From assembly GCF_902705885.1 (NCBI RefSeq), contig NZ_CACSIP010000034.1:1-64000 (forward strand): 64,000 bases of DNA. The letters run 5' to 3'. This document shows positions 1 to 8,986 of the stretch, piece after piece (position 1 is the first letter of the stretch; each line of letters starts with the position of its first letter). The position numbers and the translations under genes were made by a program. The DNA comes from Mycolicibacterium austroafricanum. Lineage in GTDB: Bacteria; Actinomycetota; Actinomycetes; Mycobacteriales; Mycobacteriaceae. Under the pieces are notes generated by a model that was not told the DNA's origin, searched no databases, and was given only the letters and a program-made list of their open reading frames with translations.

Positions 1-91
1 GCTCCTGGCCGGTTCCGAGGAGCTTATTGCCCTCGGCCAGCTTGCGGATGATCTGATCCGGCGTATGCCGCCGGCGTTTGTTCGTAGCCAT
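1..91 (-). CDS. IS3-family transposase OrfA, N-terminal fragment
   Basis: Reading leftwards from an ATG at 91, the frame gives MATNKRRRHTPDQIIRKLAE and continues GNKLLGTGQE to the window edge. The basic start followed by HTPDQIIRKLAE is the typical opening of IS3-family OrfA, the helix-turn-helix DNA-binding subunit made before a frameshift joins it to the DDE transposase. Only 30 residues are visible, so whether the element is intact cannot be judged. It marks the edge of a lower-GC polysaccharide island. Confidence 0.8.
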   Translation of the reverse strand, partial: MATNKRRRHTPDQIIRKLAEGNKLLGTGQE

Positions 92-152
92 GTCGTCGTC
101 GATTCTTCCTGCCCAAACACCTGGGCAACAGAGTCGCACAACAACTGGACCA
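1..152 (-). mobile_element. Left end of an IS3-family insertion sequence (partial)
   Basis: The first 91 bases encode, on the minus strand, the start of an IS3-type OrfA. The non-coding stretch upstream of its ATG ends in TGGTCCAGTTGTTGTG (minus strand, from about position 152), which resembles the terminal inverted repeats of actinobacterial IS3 elements. The rest of the element, including OrfB and the other end, lies outside the window, so its family subgroup and target duplication cannot be seen. The inferred end lies about 16 bases from the stop codon of the next gene. The boundary is inferred. Confidence 0.6.
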
Positions 153-168
153 CTACGACGGGCTCACC

Positions 169-1659
169 TCACAGCCACGGACCCATCTGATCGTGCCCCT
201 CTGGGACCTCCGGATGCACATAATCCGCCATATTGTCGCCGGATACAACCCCGAGGAATGAAATTACGTGGATGCCATTCGCGAGGCATTCAGGTGTGTC
301 AAAGGCGCCATAGAGCCGCTGCGAGTGCTGGAGCATGCGACGGTCAAAATCAGCACCGTCGACTTTCTGATCCGCCCACATCGCCGCCGGTGCTCCGCTC
401 GGCGAACCAATCAAAATGATCGGAACCTCTGGGTCCCATTCGCGGATGGAGGAGATCATCGCATCCAACTGGGTCTTGTAGATAGACCATGATTCGTCGG
501 AGAGTGCTGAGAGAAAGTCAACGGTACCCAGCATGATGCTGATGGACGTCGGCCCGCGTCCCCCGAAGGCAGACGAGTAACGGTCTATGTACTTCGCAAA
601 CGAAACCTCGACGTTGGGTGGGGGCATCATTACCTGCCAGCCACTACCGTTGTATTGCTGCCATTGTTCTTCGGCCATCAAATTGGGATCCACAATGACG
701 TCGCCAGAGGCAGGCGAGTTGGGATAGCCCTGGGCGTTGAAATGATAATTTCCCATGGTTCTCCACCCCCGGGCGATCATCTGGAAGCCCGAGTAGTCAT
801 AGCCCCTTGGGTCGGCGGCTGTGACGTCTTTCCAGAACGATGTATTGCCTAGGAACTTGTCCCCCTCAACGCCGAGAGGGAACAGGAACGGCGAGTCGCC
901 TCCTTCCGGTCGGGCTATGCGCGTTATGTAGCTATTCAGTGTCCAACCTCCGCGACCTTCCTGCGAGATTATTCCCCCGTCGTAGGTGCGGGTACCAACG
1001 AGCTTTCCACCGAGCACGCACACGACGGCGAATTCCGCGTAGTTGCCGGCACGGGTGATCGAGTCACCAATACTCAGATGTCGAAGATCGCTACTTGAAG
1101 GTACGGCGAGAACAAACACTGGGCGAGAAGCGGACTCCAACGCTATCCCTGTTCTGTCCTTGACTGTTATGGAAAGCGTGAACGAACCGGGGTTCCTTGG
1201 GGTGTACTGCCAATACTCCGCATCGCTTATTGAATCCGAATCCGGCCCGGCTATGACGACTTCCATACTCTCGTCCAAATCTGCGACGATGTTTGCAAAT
1301 TGGAGCCGATATGTTTCGCCAACGACGAGATACAGCGCGGAGGGCAATACGACGCTGGGCGGCGGCAGAGACCGTAACGGACCGTTCAGATCCCACGTTG
1401 GTGTACCAGCGCCGTAAACCGTCCGCACGTCACCCCGACCGACACGGCGATCGCCGCTTCCTGCAGCTGATACGGGACTGAAAGCGGCGGGCTGCTTGTT
1501 GACACTGAAACTCGTGGGAGGAGGGTTTTGGGCCGGTGTGGCCGCTTTAGCTTGTGGAGTCGCAGGCGAACATGCAGACGTCGACATTGTGTCGCCGCCT
1601 GAACTACAGCCAGCAACCGCGAGTGCGACGGCTAGCAGTATGCAGATCAGCCTGTACAT
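169..1659 (-). CDS. Secreted SGNH/GDSL-hydrolase-like lipoprotein
   Basis: A 496-residue protein with a lipoprotein signal: a hydrophobic stretch ending in LAVAGC (Cys 18), so it should be lipid-anchored outside the membrane. A Ser/Pro-rich linker and an Ig-like stretch (about residues 90-185) precede an SGNH-hydrolase-like domain. Block I is LSIGDSITRAG (nucleophile Ser in GDS) and block V is ADYVHP near the C-terminus. Block III reads LGTVDF where the family usually has GxND, so the oxyanion-hole Asn appears to be missing. The family removes or adds acyl groups on carbohydrates. The protein ends about ten residues after the VHP motif, close to an IS3 end, so slight C-terminal truncation is possible. 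A role in polysaccharide modification is inferred from context. Confidence 0.7.
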   Translation of the reverse strand: MYRLICILLAVALAVAGCSSGGDTMSTSACSPATPQAKAATPAQNPPPTSFSVNKQPAAFSPVSAAGSGDRRVGRGDVRTVYGAGTPTWDLNGPLRSLPPPSVVLPSALYLVVGETYRLQFANIVADLDESMEVVIAGPDSDSISDAEYWQYTPRNPGSFTLSITVKDRTGIALESASRPVFVLAVPSSSDLRHLSIGDSITRAGNYAEFAVVCVLGGKLVGTRTYDGGIISQEGRGGWTLNSYITRIARPEGGDSPFLFPLGVEGDKFLGNTSFWKDVTAADPRGYDYSGFQMIARGWRTMGNYHFNAQGYPNSPASGDVIVDPNLMAEEQWQQYNGSGWQVMMPPPNVEVSFAKYIDRYSSAFGGRGPTSISIMLGTVDFLSALSDESWSIYKTQLDAMISSIREWDPEVPIILIGSPSGAPAAMWADQKVDGADFDRRMLQHSQRLYGAFDTPECLANGIHVISFLGVVSGDNMADYVHPEVPEGHDQMGPWL

Positions 1660-1903
1660 CGAGTCCCCTTGAAAACTAGGAAAATTGGGCGGCGTCAGTA
1701 ACTTACACGAGGTATGCGTAACCAGCGGCCTGATCCTGCGTATGGCGCAGACTGACGGTGTGCAGCCTGCAACACGGACCCGCGACTAAGAAACTCGCCC
1801 TGGTCCGTTGGTCTGTGAATCTCGGCGACGGACGGACGCGCGATGTGGTTGCGGCAAAAGCATGATGCAGCGGTCTCAAAGGCTGTTACTTGGCTAGAAT
1901 TTG

Positions 1904-2470
1904 TCAATCTACTCGCTCAGGTGGCGATTCCGGCTGGAGTTCGCCTTCTGAAGAATGTCGGTAACGTGGTCGAATAGGCTTGGCCGGTACGCCCGCGCAT
2001 ACTGTGTATGGCGGAAGATCCTGCACGACAACTGATCCTGCTCCTATTATGCAGCCGTCTCCGACCCGCACTGAACCCACAATTATTGAACCGAAGCCGA
2101 TAAGTACGTCGCTCCCAACCTCGACAAATGAGTTATCGAGTCTAGCGGCCTCGTAGACGGTAGTGGACGGATCTTCAAAAGGATGGTCTTTACCTATAAA
2201 AGATACATTGCTAGAAACCAAGACGTGGTTACCAATGCGAACATCAACTTCGCACGTGAAGTTCTTGCCGAAGGATACGTGGTGGCCGATTTCCACCAAA
2301 TGCGGAGAGCGGATATCTATTCCTTTAGCAAAACTCACAGCATCTCCGCACGTGAAATGCGCCGGCCCGCTTGATTTCGTGCGCTGAAGGCGCAGGAAGC
2401 GGAGCGCATCACGCAGTCGATTGAGTGGCCAAGGGTACGGGCGGAACGGCCCAGCTGGTGGCGACGTCAT
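1904..2470 (-). CDS. Hexapeptide-repeat (left-handed beta-helix) acyltransferase, WbbJ/maltose-O-acetyltransferase type
   Basis: 188 residues. The start at 2470 is chosen because AGGTGAG lies four to five bases upstream and the preceding gene stops at 2475; a longer in-frame start at 2515 would overlap that gene. The sequence has isoleucine-patch repeats (for example VEIGHHVSFGKNFTCEVDV and VEVGSDVLIGFGSIIVGSVR), a catalytic-type His in GKDHPFEDP, and the closing GVPAKPIRPRY motif typical of this family. Such enzymes transfer acetyl groups from acetyl-CoA to sugars in the cytoplasm. Translational coupling to the upstream glycosyltransferase suggests it acetylates a sugar of the same polymer; substrate unknown. 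Confidence 0.85.
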   Translation of the reverse strand: MTSPPAGPFRPYPWPLNRLRDALRFLRLQRTKSSGPAHFTCGDAVSFAKGIDIRSPHLVEIGHHVSFGKNFTCEVDVRIGNHVLVSSNVSFIGKDHPFEDPSTTVYEAARLDNSFVEVGSDVLIGFGSIIVGSVRVGDGCIIGAGSVVVQDLPPYTVCAGVPAKPIRPRYRHSSEGELQPESPPERVD

Positions 2471-2474
2471 TAAC

Positions 2475-3413
2475 TCACCTCGACGATAGTAGCGTCCGCT
2501 TCGCGGATCCGGCACGGGCGATAAAGCGTTGGACCCGCAGCTCTCGGCTTCGTATCAACGCATCCAAAGCGGCATAGCCGATATTGTCGGGCTCACAAAA
2601 TTCCGGTACGGCATCTAGCAACTCTGGCCGTTTAACCAGTCTGTCATGAGGATTGAGTGCGCCGCCGTGGGAGCCTTCACTGAGCCCATAGTTTTCCAAG
2701 ATTCTTCTAGGAGGGAAGATCGAGACCCCACCATGTTGGAACACGGTGTAATACCAGTGAATGAACCAGCTGTTGACGCGGCCTTCGATCGAGTTTTTCA
2801 GCTGCATAGTGAACGGGTAGAGCCCGTTCATGTCGAACGCCGACCTAAACGCTCGTGAATCAAGTTCCTTCGTTGGGGGCCGATTATCGAGATCAAAGTG
2901 GTTCCACGCACGCGCCCAAGTCGCCCAACCCCATGGGTGCGCGAAGGGGAGAGATATAGTTGTGCTCGACCCCCGCAGTGAGGGCGCGTCATAGGCATAG
3001 CCGACTACGCTCCAAACCCGCTGGGCGGTCTCGTAGTGCTGTAGGGCGGAGTTGAAATAATGTAGTGCAATCGGGGAAAGCACTAGATCGTCTTCGAGCA
3101 CGATCACTCGACCGTATTGCTTGATTACATCTGTCACGCCGGCATAGATGGAATTGCGTAAGCCCCGGTTGGAGTCTTGAAATGACCACGAGACGTTCGG
3201 TAAAGCCAAGTCTTGCACCAGAGAACGTACTGCCGCGACAGAGGGTTCATCGGAAACGTGTTTCGGCCCATCGACGAAGATCACCACCGGACTGGCGGGA
3301 AAACCATAACAATCTTGAAGGCTGGCTAACATTGCTGCGAGGCGATCTGGCCGGTTGTATGCAAACACCGCTACCGGCGCAAGTTCCTCGCCTCCAGCGC
3401 GATTCGTCATCAT
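2475..3413 (-). CDS. Glycosyltransferase, GT-A fold (GNT-I/GT2-like)
   Basis: 312 residues from an ATG at 3413 preceded by GGAGGGG; a longer in-frame GTG start at 3512 would translate the palindromic repeats upstream and is unlikely. The N-terminus PVAVFAYNRPDRLAAMLASL is a nucleotide-sugar-binding start, and VIVLEDDLVLSP holds the DxD-like metal site. HPWGWATWARAW is typical of this group of bacterial transferases. It probably transfers one sugar onto a lipid-linked oligosaccharide at the cytoplasmic face. It forms an operon with the downstream acetyltransferase (TGA and next ATG four bases apart). Sugar donor and acceptor cannot be read from sequence. Confidence 0.8.
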   Translation of the reverse strand: MMTNRAGGEELAPVAVFAYNRPDRLAAMLASLQDCYGFPASPVVIFVDGPKHVSDEPSVAAVRSLVQDLALPNVSWSFQDSNRGLRNSIYAGVTDVIKQYGRVIVLEDDLVLSPIALHYFNSALQHYETAQRVWSVVGYAYDAPSLRGSSTTISLPFAHPWGWATWARAWNHFDLDNRPPTKELDSRAFRSAFDMNGLYPFTMQLKNSIEGRVNSWFIHWYYTVFQHGGVSIFPPRRILENYGLSEGSHGGALNPHDRLVKRPELLDAVPEFCEPDNIGYAALDALIRSRELRVQRFIARAGSAKRTLLSSR

Positions 3414-3440
3414 GGCGCACCCCTCCGTCTTGACCTGTGG

Positions 3441-3508
3441 TGAACCGCATGCGGAGTCCTGTGTTGAACCGCATGCGGAGTACGGAGTGCGGAGTCCGCA
3501 TGCGGTTC
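3441..3508. repeat. Three copies of the palindromic decamer CCGCATGCGG in a gene leader
   Basis: CCGCATGCGG occurs at 3445-3454, 3469-3478 and 3496-3505. The first two are direct copies of TGAACCGCATGCGGAGT; the third is in the opposite orientation (GGAGTCCGCATGCGGTTC). Centre-to-centre spacing is 24 and 27 bases. The array sits just upstream of the ribosome-binding site of the minus-strand glycosyltransferase, where an operator or an RNA hairpin could act. Copies two and three can also pair as one longer stem. Confidence 0.75.
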
Positions 3509-3669
3509 CCACTGCGGAAACAATCCCTTGGTCGCTGACAGTCGGATACGCGGGTCTACCGCAGGCGATGCGTTTTTCGCTGCCACGATGGCACTAACTG
3601 TTTCCATCGAAATCTCTGGCACAGAGCCTTGGCTGGCTAATCGGGTCCCGCACCGTAGTGGGTCTTCAT

Positions 3670-4416
3670 TCACGGCTGATCCAGGGTACTGCCGACCGGA
3701 TTGACGCGCTTGAACAGAACATCGATCTGCGTTGGGCCGAATTCGGTAGTGGAGACTTGGTTGTACAAGCCTCTGACCGCAAAACCGCGCCTCTGGAGGT
3801 ACACGCAGACCTCCGGAAACAGCGGCTGGCCGTCGTAGAGCTCAACGTAACTCAGTTCCACGTAGATAAAGTCAACCAACTCGAGTGACGCGCATCCCTC
3901 GAATACCCCTAACTCGCCGCCCTGTACGTCGACCTTGAGTAGAACGGGTTGTGCGAGCCCGCGGAGATCGAGGCAGTCGTCGAGCCGCCTGGCAGATACC
4001 TGCATTGTTCTTGCGGGGCGGACACCGAATGCGCGCGCCTGGCCCTGTCCCGGCTTGAGCAGAGAGGAACTGTCCGCGCGGTCAGCGACATGGAATTCAG
4101 CCGATCCTTCGCGCGCGGCCAAGGCGACCCGGTTGAGAGTAGCCTCGTCGTCTCTACGAAACAGGCGATCGTAGTTGTCCGCTGCCTCGGGAAGTGGCTC
4201 GAATGCGATGATCCGCGCTCGTGGCCGCAATTTTCGGAACGCGAGGCTGAACTGGCCCTTATTGGCACCTGCATCAATCAAAGTGTTTGCTGCGCAGAAC
4301 CGTATAGCCTCCGTGTGCTCTGATGCAGCCGCCACTCGGTGGCGTACCAGAGCATTCAGGAAATACGGGTGGCGGATCAGGCCCAAACCCTTACGGACGG
4401 TGGACGACGACGGCAA
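3670..4416 (-). CDS. FkbM-family SAM-dependent methyltransferase
   Basis: 248 residues. Motif I is TLIDAGANKGQFSLAFRK (SAM-binding GxN-like loop), followed by IIAFEPLPEA, and the FkbM signature region LLKVDVQGGELGVFEG. The length is normal for the family. FkbM-type enzymes O-methylate sugars or small molecules; within this island, methylation of a polysaccharide sugar is the likely job. It is the first gene leftwards from a divergent intergenic region shared with the UDP-glucose dehydrogenase gene. A second FkbM enzyme lies at 10.9 kb. Confidence 0.85.
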   Translation of the reverse strand: MPSSSTVRKGLGLIRHPYFLNALVRHRVAAASEHTEAIRFCAANTLIDAGANKGQFSLAFRKLRPRARIIAFEPLPEAADNYDRLFRRDDEATLNRVALAAREGSAEFHVADRADSSSLLKPGQGQARAFGVRPARTMQVSARRLDDCLDLRGLAQPVLLKVDVQGGELGVFEGCASLELVDFIYVELSYVELYDGQPLFPEVCVYLQRRGFAVRGLYNQVSTTEFGPTQIDVLFKRVNPVGSTLDQP

Positions 4417-4788
4417 CGCTTACCTCCCCTGGACGTTGGCCTCGACGACGGATGCTACCGCTGATGGCGGGGAAGCGGTGCATTCAACCCGATATGTGCA
4501 TCGACGCGATCGGCAATCCAACCATCGAACCTTGGCGGCCCTGGGTGTAGCCGGCCGGACTGATGAGTCCCGTGCGGTTTGCGAGGGGACGCCGTGATCT
4601 TGGCACGCCCGTACGGGCCGCCGCAGTATGCTTTGCTCAAGAGGTGTATTACGCACGAAGCTCGGATGTTTTCCAAAGGGTGACCATAGCCAAGGAGCAA
4701 ACGCGGGCACTTAGTCGGGGGCGGGGGATTTCTAGATGCGGTGCGTACAGGCATTGAACCCAAGAGAGAGGTTTGGTAGGTAGCCGAG
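4417..4788. other. Divergent intergenic region between FkbM gene and UDP-glucose dehydrogenase gene
   Basis: About 370 bases between two outward-reading genes, so promoters for both are expected here. AGAGAGG and GTAGGTAG lie shortly before the plus-strand ATG at 4789. No convincing open frame or clear -35/-10 pair was found by eye. Confidence 0.5.
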
Positions 4789-6132
4789 ATGAAGATCGCA
4801 GTACTAGGCATGGGATATCTCGGTGTGACTCACGCGGCATGTATGGCAAGTCTCGGTCATGAGGTTCTCGGCGTTGACATTGACGATGAAAAGTTGGCCA
4901 AGTTGTCCTCGGGCGAAGTGCCGTTTTTTGAGCCTGGGCTCGACGCGCTAACCGAGCAGATGGTCCGCGCGGGCCGCCTCCGTTTTTCTTCGTCCTATCG
5001 CGATGCCGCTGACTTTGCTGACGTTCACTTTATCGCAGTCGGCACGCCGCAGAAAAGGGGCGAGTTTGCGGCGGACGTTTCGGCAATCGACTCGGTCATT
5101 GAAGAACTGGCGCCGATGCTAACCCGTGCTGTCGTGCTTTTCGGCAAGTCGACCGCTCCAGTCGGAACCGCCGAACGTTTACGAGTTCGGGCGCAAGAGT
5201 TGGCACCGGCAGGCGCCGATGTCGAGTTGGCCTGGAATCCAGAATTTCTTCGCGAAGGGCACGCGATTAAAGATACTTTGGAACCAGATCGCCTAGTGCT
5301 AGGTGCCGCTAGGGACGGGGCTGGGCGCGCTATTGCTGTGGCCAAAGAAGTTTACTCGTCGATATTAGAGAAGGGCATCCCCTTTTTAACGGTGGATCTT
5401 GCTACGGCTGAACTTGTAAAGATATCGGCGAATGCGTTTCTAGCAACCAAAATTTCATTCATCAATGCGATTGCTGAAGTGTGCGAAGCTGCCGGAGCCG
5501 ATGTAGTGCAACTGGCCGATGCTCTTGGTTATGATCAGAGAATCGGCCGTGCGTTCTTAAACGCGGGTCTAGGATTCGGTGGTGGATGCCTTCCCAAGGA
5601 CATCCGAGCATTTATGGCACGAGCGGGTGAGCTAGGTGCGGACCAGGCCCTCACATTCCTCCGTGAAGTCGACGCGATCAATATGCGACGTCGTTCTCAG
5701 ATGGTTGAACTTACGAGGGAGGTGTGTGGGTCGTTACTAGGGGTTCGTGTTGCTGTGTTAGGTGCTGCTTTCAAACCGGATTCTGATGATGTTCGAGACT
5801 CTCCAGCCCTGAATGTCGCAGGACAACTTCAGCTACAAGGCGCTGCAGTAAATGTCTACGATCCGAAGGCAACTGATAATTGTCGAAAGATTTTTCCGAC
5901 ACTTGGCTATTCGGCGTCCGTAGTCGATGCGTGCGATAGGGCGGATATCGTCCTAGTACTGACGGAGTGGCAGGAGTTCCGAGATATCGAGCCGAGCGAA
6001 CTAGCCTCGATAGTTGCCCACAAGCGCATCCTGGACGGGAGGAACTGTCTTGATCCACAGCAATGGAGGGCCTCCGGATGGCTGTACCGAGGTTTCGGTC
6101 GAGGTCGATCGGAATCAAGTAATGGGTTCTGA
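4789..6132 (+). CDS. UDP-glucose 6-dehydrogenase
   Basis: 447 residues. It oxidises UDP-glucose to UDP-glucuronate with two NAD+ in the cytoplasm. The N-terminal Rossmann domain opens MKIAVLGMGYLGVTHAACMA; FIAVGTPQKRG and FGKSTAPVGTAERL are typical; NPEFLREGHAIKDT is the conserved central motif. The catalytic Cys is residue 267 in GFGGGCLPKD (most homologues read GGSCFPKD). The C-terminal nucleotide-binding domain contains VLGAAFKPDSDDVRDSPAL. It would supply glucuronic acid, or xylose/galacturonate precursors, to the polymer made by this island. Codon use and GC are unlike the core genes further right. Confidence 0.9.
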   Translation: MKIAVLGMGYLGVTHAACMASLGHEVLGVDIDDEKLAKLSSGEVPFFEPGLDALTEQMVRAGRLRFSSSYRDAADFADVHFIAVGTPQKRGEFAADVSAIDSVIEELAPMLTRAVVLFGKSTAPVGTAERLRVRAQELAPAGADVELAWNPEFLREGHAIKDTLEPDRLVLGAARDGAGRAIAVAKEVYSSILEKGIPFLTVDLATAELVKISANAFLATKISFINAIAEVCEAAGADVVQLADALGYDQRIGRAFLNAGLGFGGGCLPKDIRAFMARAGELGADQALTFLREVDAINMRRRSQMVELTREVCGSLLGVRVAVLGAAFKPDSDDVRDSPALNVAGQLQLQGAAVNVYDPKATDNCRKIFPTLGYSASVVDACDRADIVLVLTEWQEFRDIEPSELASIVAHKRILDGRNCLDPQQWRASGWLYRGFGRGRSESSNGF

Positions 6133-6278
6133 GATTTGTGCTGTCAAGGGGGAACCGCTCGGACAACCAGCCATCATTTGGATACACGCTGGTCGACTGA
6201 CCGCAATACGTTCTTCGATTCGTAACTCTTGGATCGAGTCGTGCACGCGTCCGTGGCTGACTCGTTTGGTGAGGCTGC

Positions 6279-7544
6279 GTGTTGATTAGGCGCCGGACTG
6301 AGCGCTTACGCTCTGCCGTAACGATTCTCGGCCTGAATTATCCGCCGGAAGTCACGGGCATCGCTCCATATACTGGTGGACTGGCCGCTGGGTTGAGGGC
6401 GATCGGGTATCGAGTGTCGGCACTTGTGGCACACCCGCACTACCCCGAATGGTCCATACAGCAAGGTTACGGCCAATGGGCGTCTGCCGAGGACGTAGAC
6501 GGCGTGCGGGTGCGGCGTTTCTTACATTACGTGCCTCGGTCTCCACGCGGCATCCGACGTTTGGTGTCGGAGCTGAGTTTCGGTGTGCGTCTGGTGTTTG
6601 CGCGTTGGGGCTATTCAAAGGTGGTCATCGCCGTATCGCCGTCGTTGTTTTCGACCGGGCTGGCTGCGCTTCGCCTCTGGATTACGCCTCGGCCGCCCAA
6701 CTTGATCGTTTGGGTGCAGGACATCTATACCCTCGGCCTAGCAGAGACGGGGGAGGGCGGCGGCCTTGCTGGTGCGGTAACTCGGTGGGTGGAGACGCAT
6801 ACTTTGAGAGCTGCGGACCGAGTTGTCGTTATCCATCAACGTTTCGCTGATTATGTGTCGAATGAGCTCAGGGTCGACGGCGAAAAGGTCGTGGTTATTC
6901 GCAATTGGGCGCACCTATCGGACACGGAGCCCCTTAGCCCGACCGCGGCGAGGTTCATATTGGGGTGGCCCGCAGACGTCACACTGGCTGTGCACACCGG
7001 CAATATGGGTGTGAAACAAGGGCTTGAGAATATCATCGACGCGGCGCGAATCGCCGATGAACGAGGTGTGCCCGTACATTTCATGCTTGTCGGCGACGGC
7101 GGTGAGCGTCAGAGACTGACGGACAGCGCGCGAGGCATCGCGCGAGTGACGTTTGTGGATTCGCTTAGTGAGGCCGACTACCATCTTGCGCTAGGCGCGG
7201 CGGACGTGCTTCTGGTCAATGAGAAGCCAGGGATCTCGGAGATGGCCGTCCCGAGCAAATTGACGTCCTACTTTCACGCGGGCCGGCCAGTCATTGCTGC
7301 GACTGACCTTGACGGCATCACTGCGTCGGAAGTGGTGTCGGCGGGCGCTGGTGTCGTTGTTCCGGCCGGTGAACCAGCGTCTCTCCTGAACGCGATAGTG
7401 GCAATGAGTGCTGACGGCGAGGCGGCGTTAGAGCTGGGCCGCAACGGGCGTCGATATCGGAATGCGGTGCTCGGCGAACAGGCAGCGATCGAACAGTGGA
7501 ATACCTTACTGGCGGAGGTTGGTGGCCAGATTGGTGAGGGTTAA
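6279..7544 (+). CDS. Glycosyltransferase family 4 (WcaI/WbuB-like)
   Basis: 421 residues from a GTG at 6279. The N-terminal GT-B domain begins VTILGLNYPPEVTGIAPYTG, the hallmark of WcaI/WbuB-type family 4 transferases. The C-terminal donor domain has LAVHTGNMGVKQGLENII and the VPSKLTSYFHAGRPVIAA segment, with an acidic E-x7-type region around NEKPGISEMAVPSK. It is cytoplasmic or membrane-associated and retains configuration of the donor sugar. It lies downstream of the UDP-glucose dehydrogenase gene and is convergent with the polymerase gene. Donor specificity is unknown. Confidence 0.85.
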   Translation: MLIRRRTERLRSAVTILGLNYPPEVTGIAPYTGGLAAGLRAIGYRVSALVAHPHYPEWSIQQGYGQWASAEDVDGVRVRRFLHYVPRSPRGIRRLVSELSFGVRLVFARWGYSKVVIAVSPSLFSTGLAALRLWITPRPPNLIVWVQDIYTLGLAETGEGGGLAGAVTRWVETHTLRAADRVVVIHQRFADYVSNELRVDGEKVVVIRNWAHLSDTEPLSPTAARFILGWPADVTLAVHTGNMGVKQGLENIIDAARIADERGVPVHFMLVGDGGERQRLTDSARGIARVTFVDSLSEADYHLALGAADVLLVNEKPGISEMAVPSKLTSYFHAGRPVIAATDLDGITASEVVSAGAGVVVPAGEPASLLNAIVAMSADGEAALELGRNGRRYRNAVLGEQAAIEQWNTLLAEVGGQIGEG

Positions 7545-7660
7545 ATGTCGCCGATCTTGTTGTCTGCGTGCTTAGGTCGGCAGTCAGCTGATTCAGGTTT
7601 CGGCGGCGGCGGTACTGGCGGACTATCTTGTGGCGGGGCGTTTGCAGATGGTGGCGCGGA

Positions 7661-8986
7661 TCAGAGCCCCGCCGCAACAGTGCTATTAGAGCTACTAGAT
7701 CGGTGCCTCAGCAATGGAGTCGGTTTCCGTACCTGATGGTCGAGTGACAGAGGAGAGGTCACCTGTCTTAGCTTGATCTGCGCGGCTGAAATCGATGCCC
7801 AGGCAAAGAGAAGCGGCAACCAATAATCGCGTTGCTCGAAGAAGGCCGACGTCAACGCGAAGGCAATAATGGCCACTAGGATGGCGGCTTCGGCGCCGTG
7901 TTCTTTTCTAACGATAGCGCGTGCCGCAACGATCAGGACCGCCGCCACTATAAGTGCAAAAGCGACCGCCAGGAATGCTCCTCCCTGATACCAGCCGCGT
8001 AACACGAGATTGTGAGTAACGGTGATGCCGTTGAAGGTGCCGCTGGACTCAGCGTTGAGGCCATTTCCGAAAAATGGTTCTTCCACGACCTTGCTCCAAG
8101 CGAAATCATAGGTTCGCATGCGGAATTCCCAAGAGCTTTCAGCATCGGTTTGGCCAGTGACCTGTCGATAACGCTGGACCACTGACGGCAGGTAGTCGAC
8201 GATGCCTGAGAACCGTCCGACAAGCCAGAGGGTGACAGCAAACGCAATTCCTCCGATCGTCAGCTTGCCAACGTGCTCCCTACGGCAAAGGATGAACACG
8301 AGCAAACCGATGGCTACTGCCATAAAAGAGCTAAGGCTACCTGACGCGAACAGGGCTAACATGTTTGCCGAGAGCGCTGCGATAACAAAAACCCTGAACT
8401 TGCGCGTTGCGACGAGAATTTGAAGCGCTAGCAGTATTGCGATACACGATAAAAGGCCGAGCGAGTTCGGGTGGCCTGCCAGACCTGGAGCTCGCCCATG
8501 CACCGCCTGTGCGCCAAGGGCTGATTGGCCCAACACCTGTAAGACCGCGGCTATGGCCGAGAGCGACTGTCCGATTAGAAATGCACCTGAGACACGCTCC
8601 ACAAATTTAGGTTCTGTTACTGCACTTGCAGTCAGCGCGAAGACGCCAAAGCCTAGCAATATAAATAGTTGCATACCAACGAAAAGGTTCTGCTCGATGG
8701 TAGAAGTTTTGGTCGAGGTCAAGATGGCTACCACCGACGCGTAACCGGCGAACGCCCAGATTCCGGGATAGAGCGGCCGCGCCGCCCTCAAGGAAATAAT
8801 CGGAATGGCAATCAGGAGCAATATGACAGCAAACCAGAGTGTCCGTGGCGCCAACGGAAGTGCGCGGTTGATGGGAAGTAGGAAAAACACACACGCCCAC
8901 ATCAGAGTTGTGAATTGCCAGGGGGCACTGGTTTGTGTGCGTTGAGCGACGGTTGCGCGCCCTGTCGGACGTTGTCGGCTAGCCAT
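7661..8986 (-). CDS. Wzy-like polysaccharide polymerase / O-antigen ligase family membrane protein
   Basis: 441 residues, strongly hydrophobic, with roughly ten or more membrane segments (for example TLMWACVFFLLPIN, TLWFAVILLLIAIPII, and LLSCIAILLALQILV). The region GLAGHPNSLGLLSCIAI and the large loop ending FFGNGLNAESSGTFNGITVTHN match the WaaL/Wzy (O-antigen_lig) pattern, where an external His-containing loop is functional. It should polymerise lipid-linked repeat units on the outer face of the membrane. A second, unrelated-looking Wzy-like protein is encoded at 26.2 kb, suggesting two polymers. The C-terminal 30 residues are Ser/Arg-rich and cytoplasmic. Confidence 0.85.
   Translation of the reverse strand: MASRQRPTGRATVAQRTQTSAPWQFTTLMWACVFFLLPINRALPLAPRTLWFAVILLLIAIPIISLRAARPLYPGIWAFAGYASVVAILTSTKTSTIEQNLFVGMQLFILLGFGVFALTASAVTEPKFVERVSGAFLIGQSLSAIAAVLQVLGQSALGAQAVHGRAPGLAGHPNSLGLLSCIAILLALQILVATRKFRVFVIAALSANMLALFASGSLSSFMAVAIGLLVFILCRREHVGKLTIGGIAFAVTLWLVGRFSGIVDYLPSVVQRYRQVTGQTDAESSWEFRMRTYDFAWSKVVEEPFFGNGLNAESSGTFNGITVTHNLVLRGWYQGGAFLAVAFALIVAAVLIVAARAIVRKEHGAEAAILVAIIAFALTSAFFEQRDYWLPLLFAWASISAAQIKLRQVTSPLSLDHQVRKPTPLLRHRSSSSNSTVAAGL

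Noticed and set aside
1695..1907. 70-residue minus-strand open frame between the SGNH lipoprotein and acetyltransferase genes
   Set aside because: No ribosome-binding site, no recognisable family, overlaps the end of a real gene; composition looks random.
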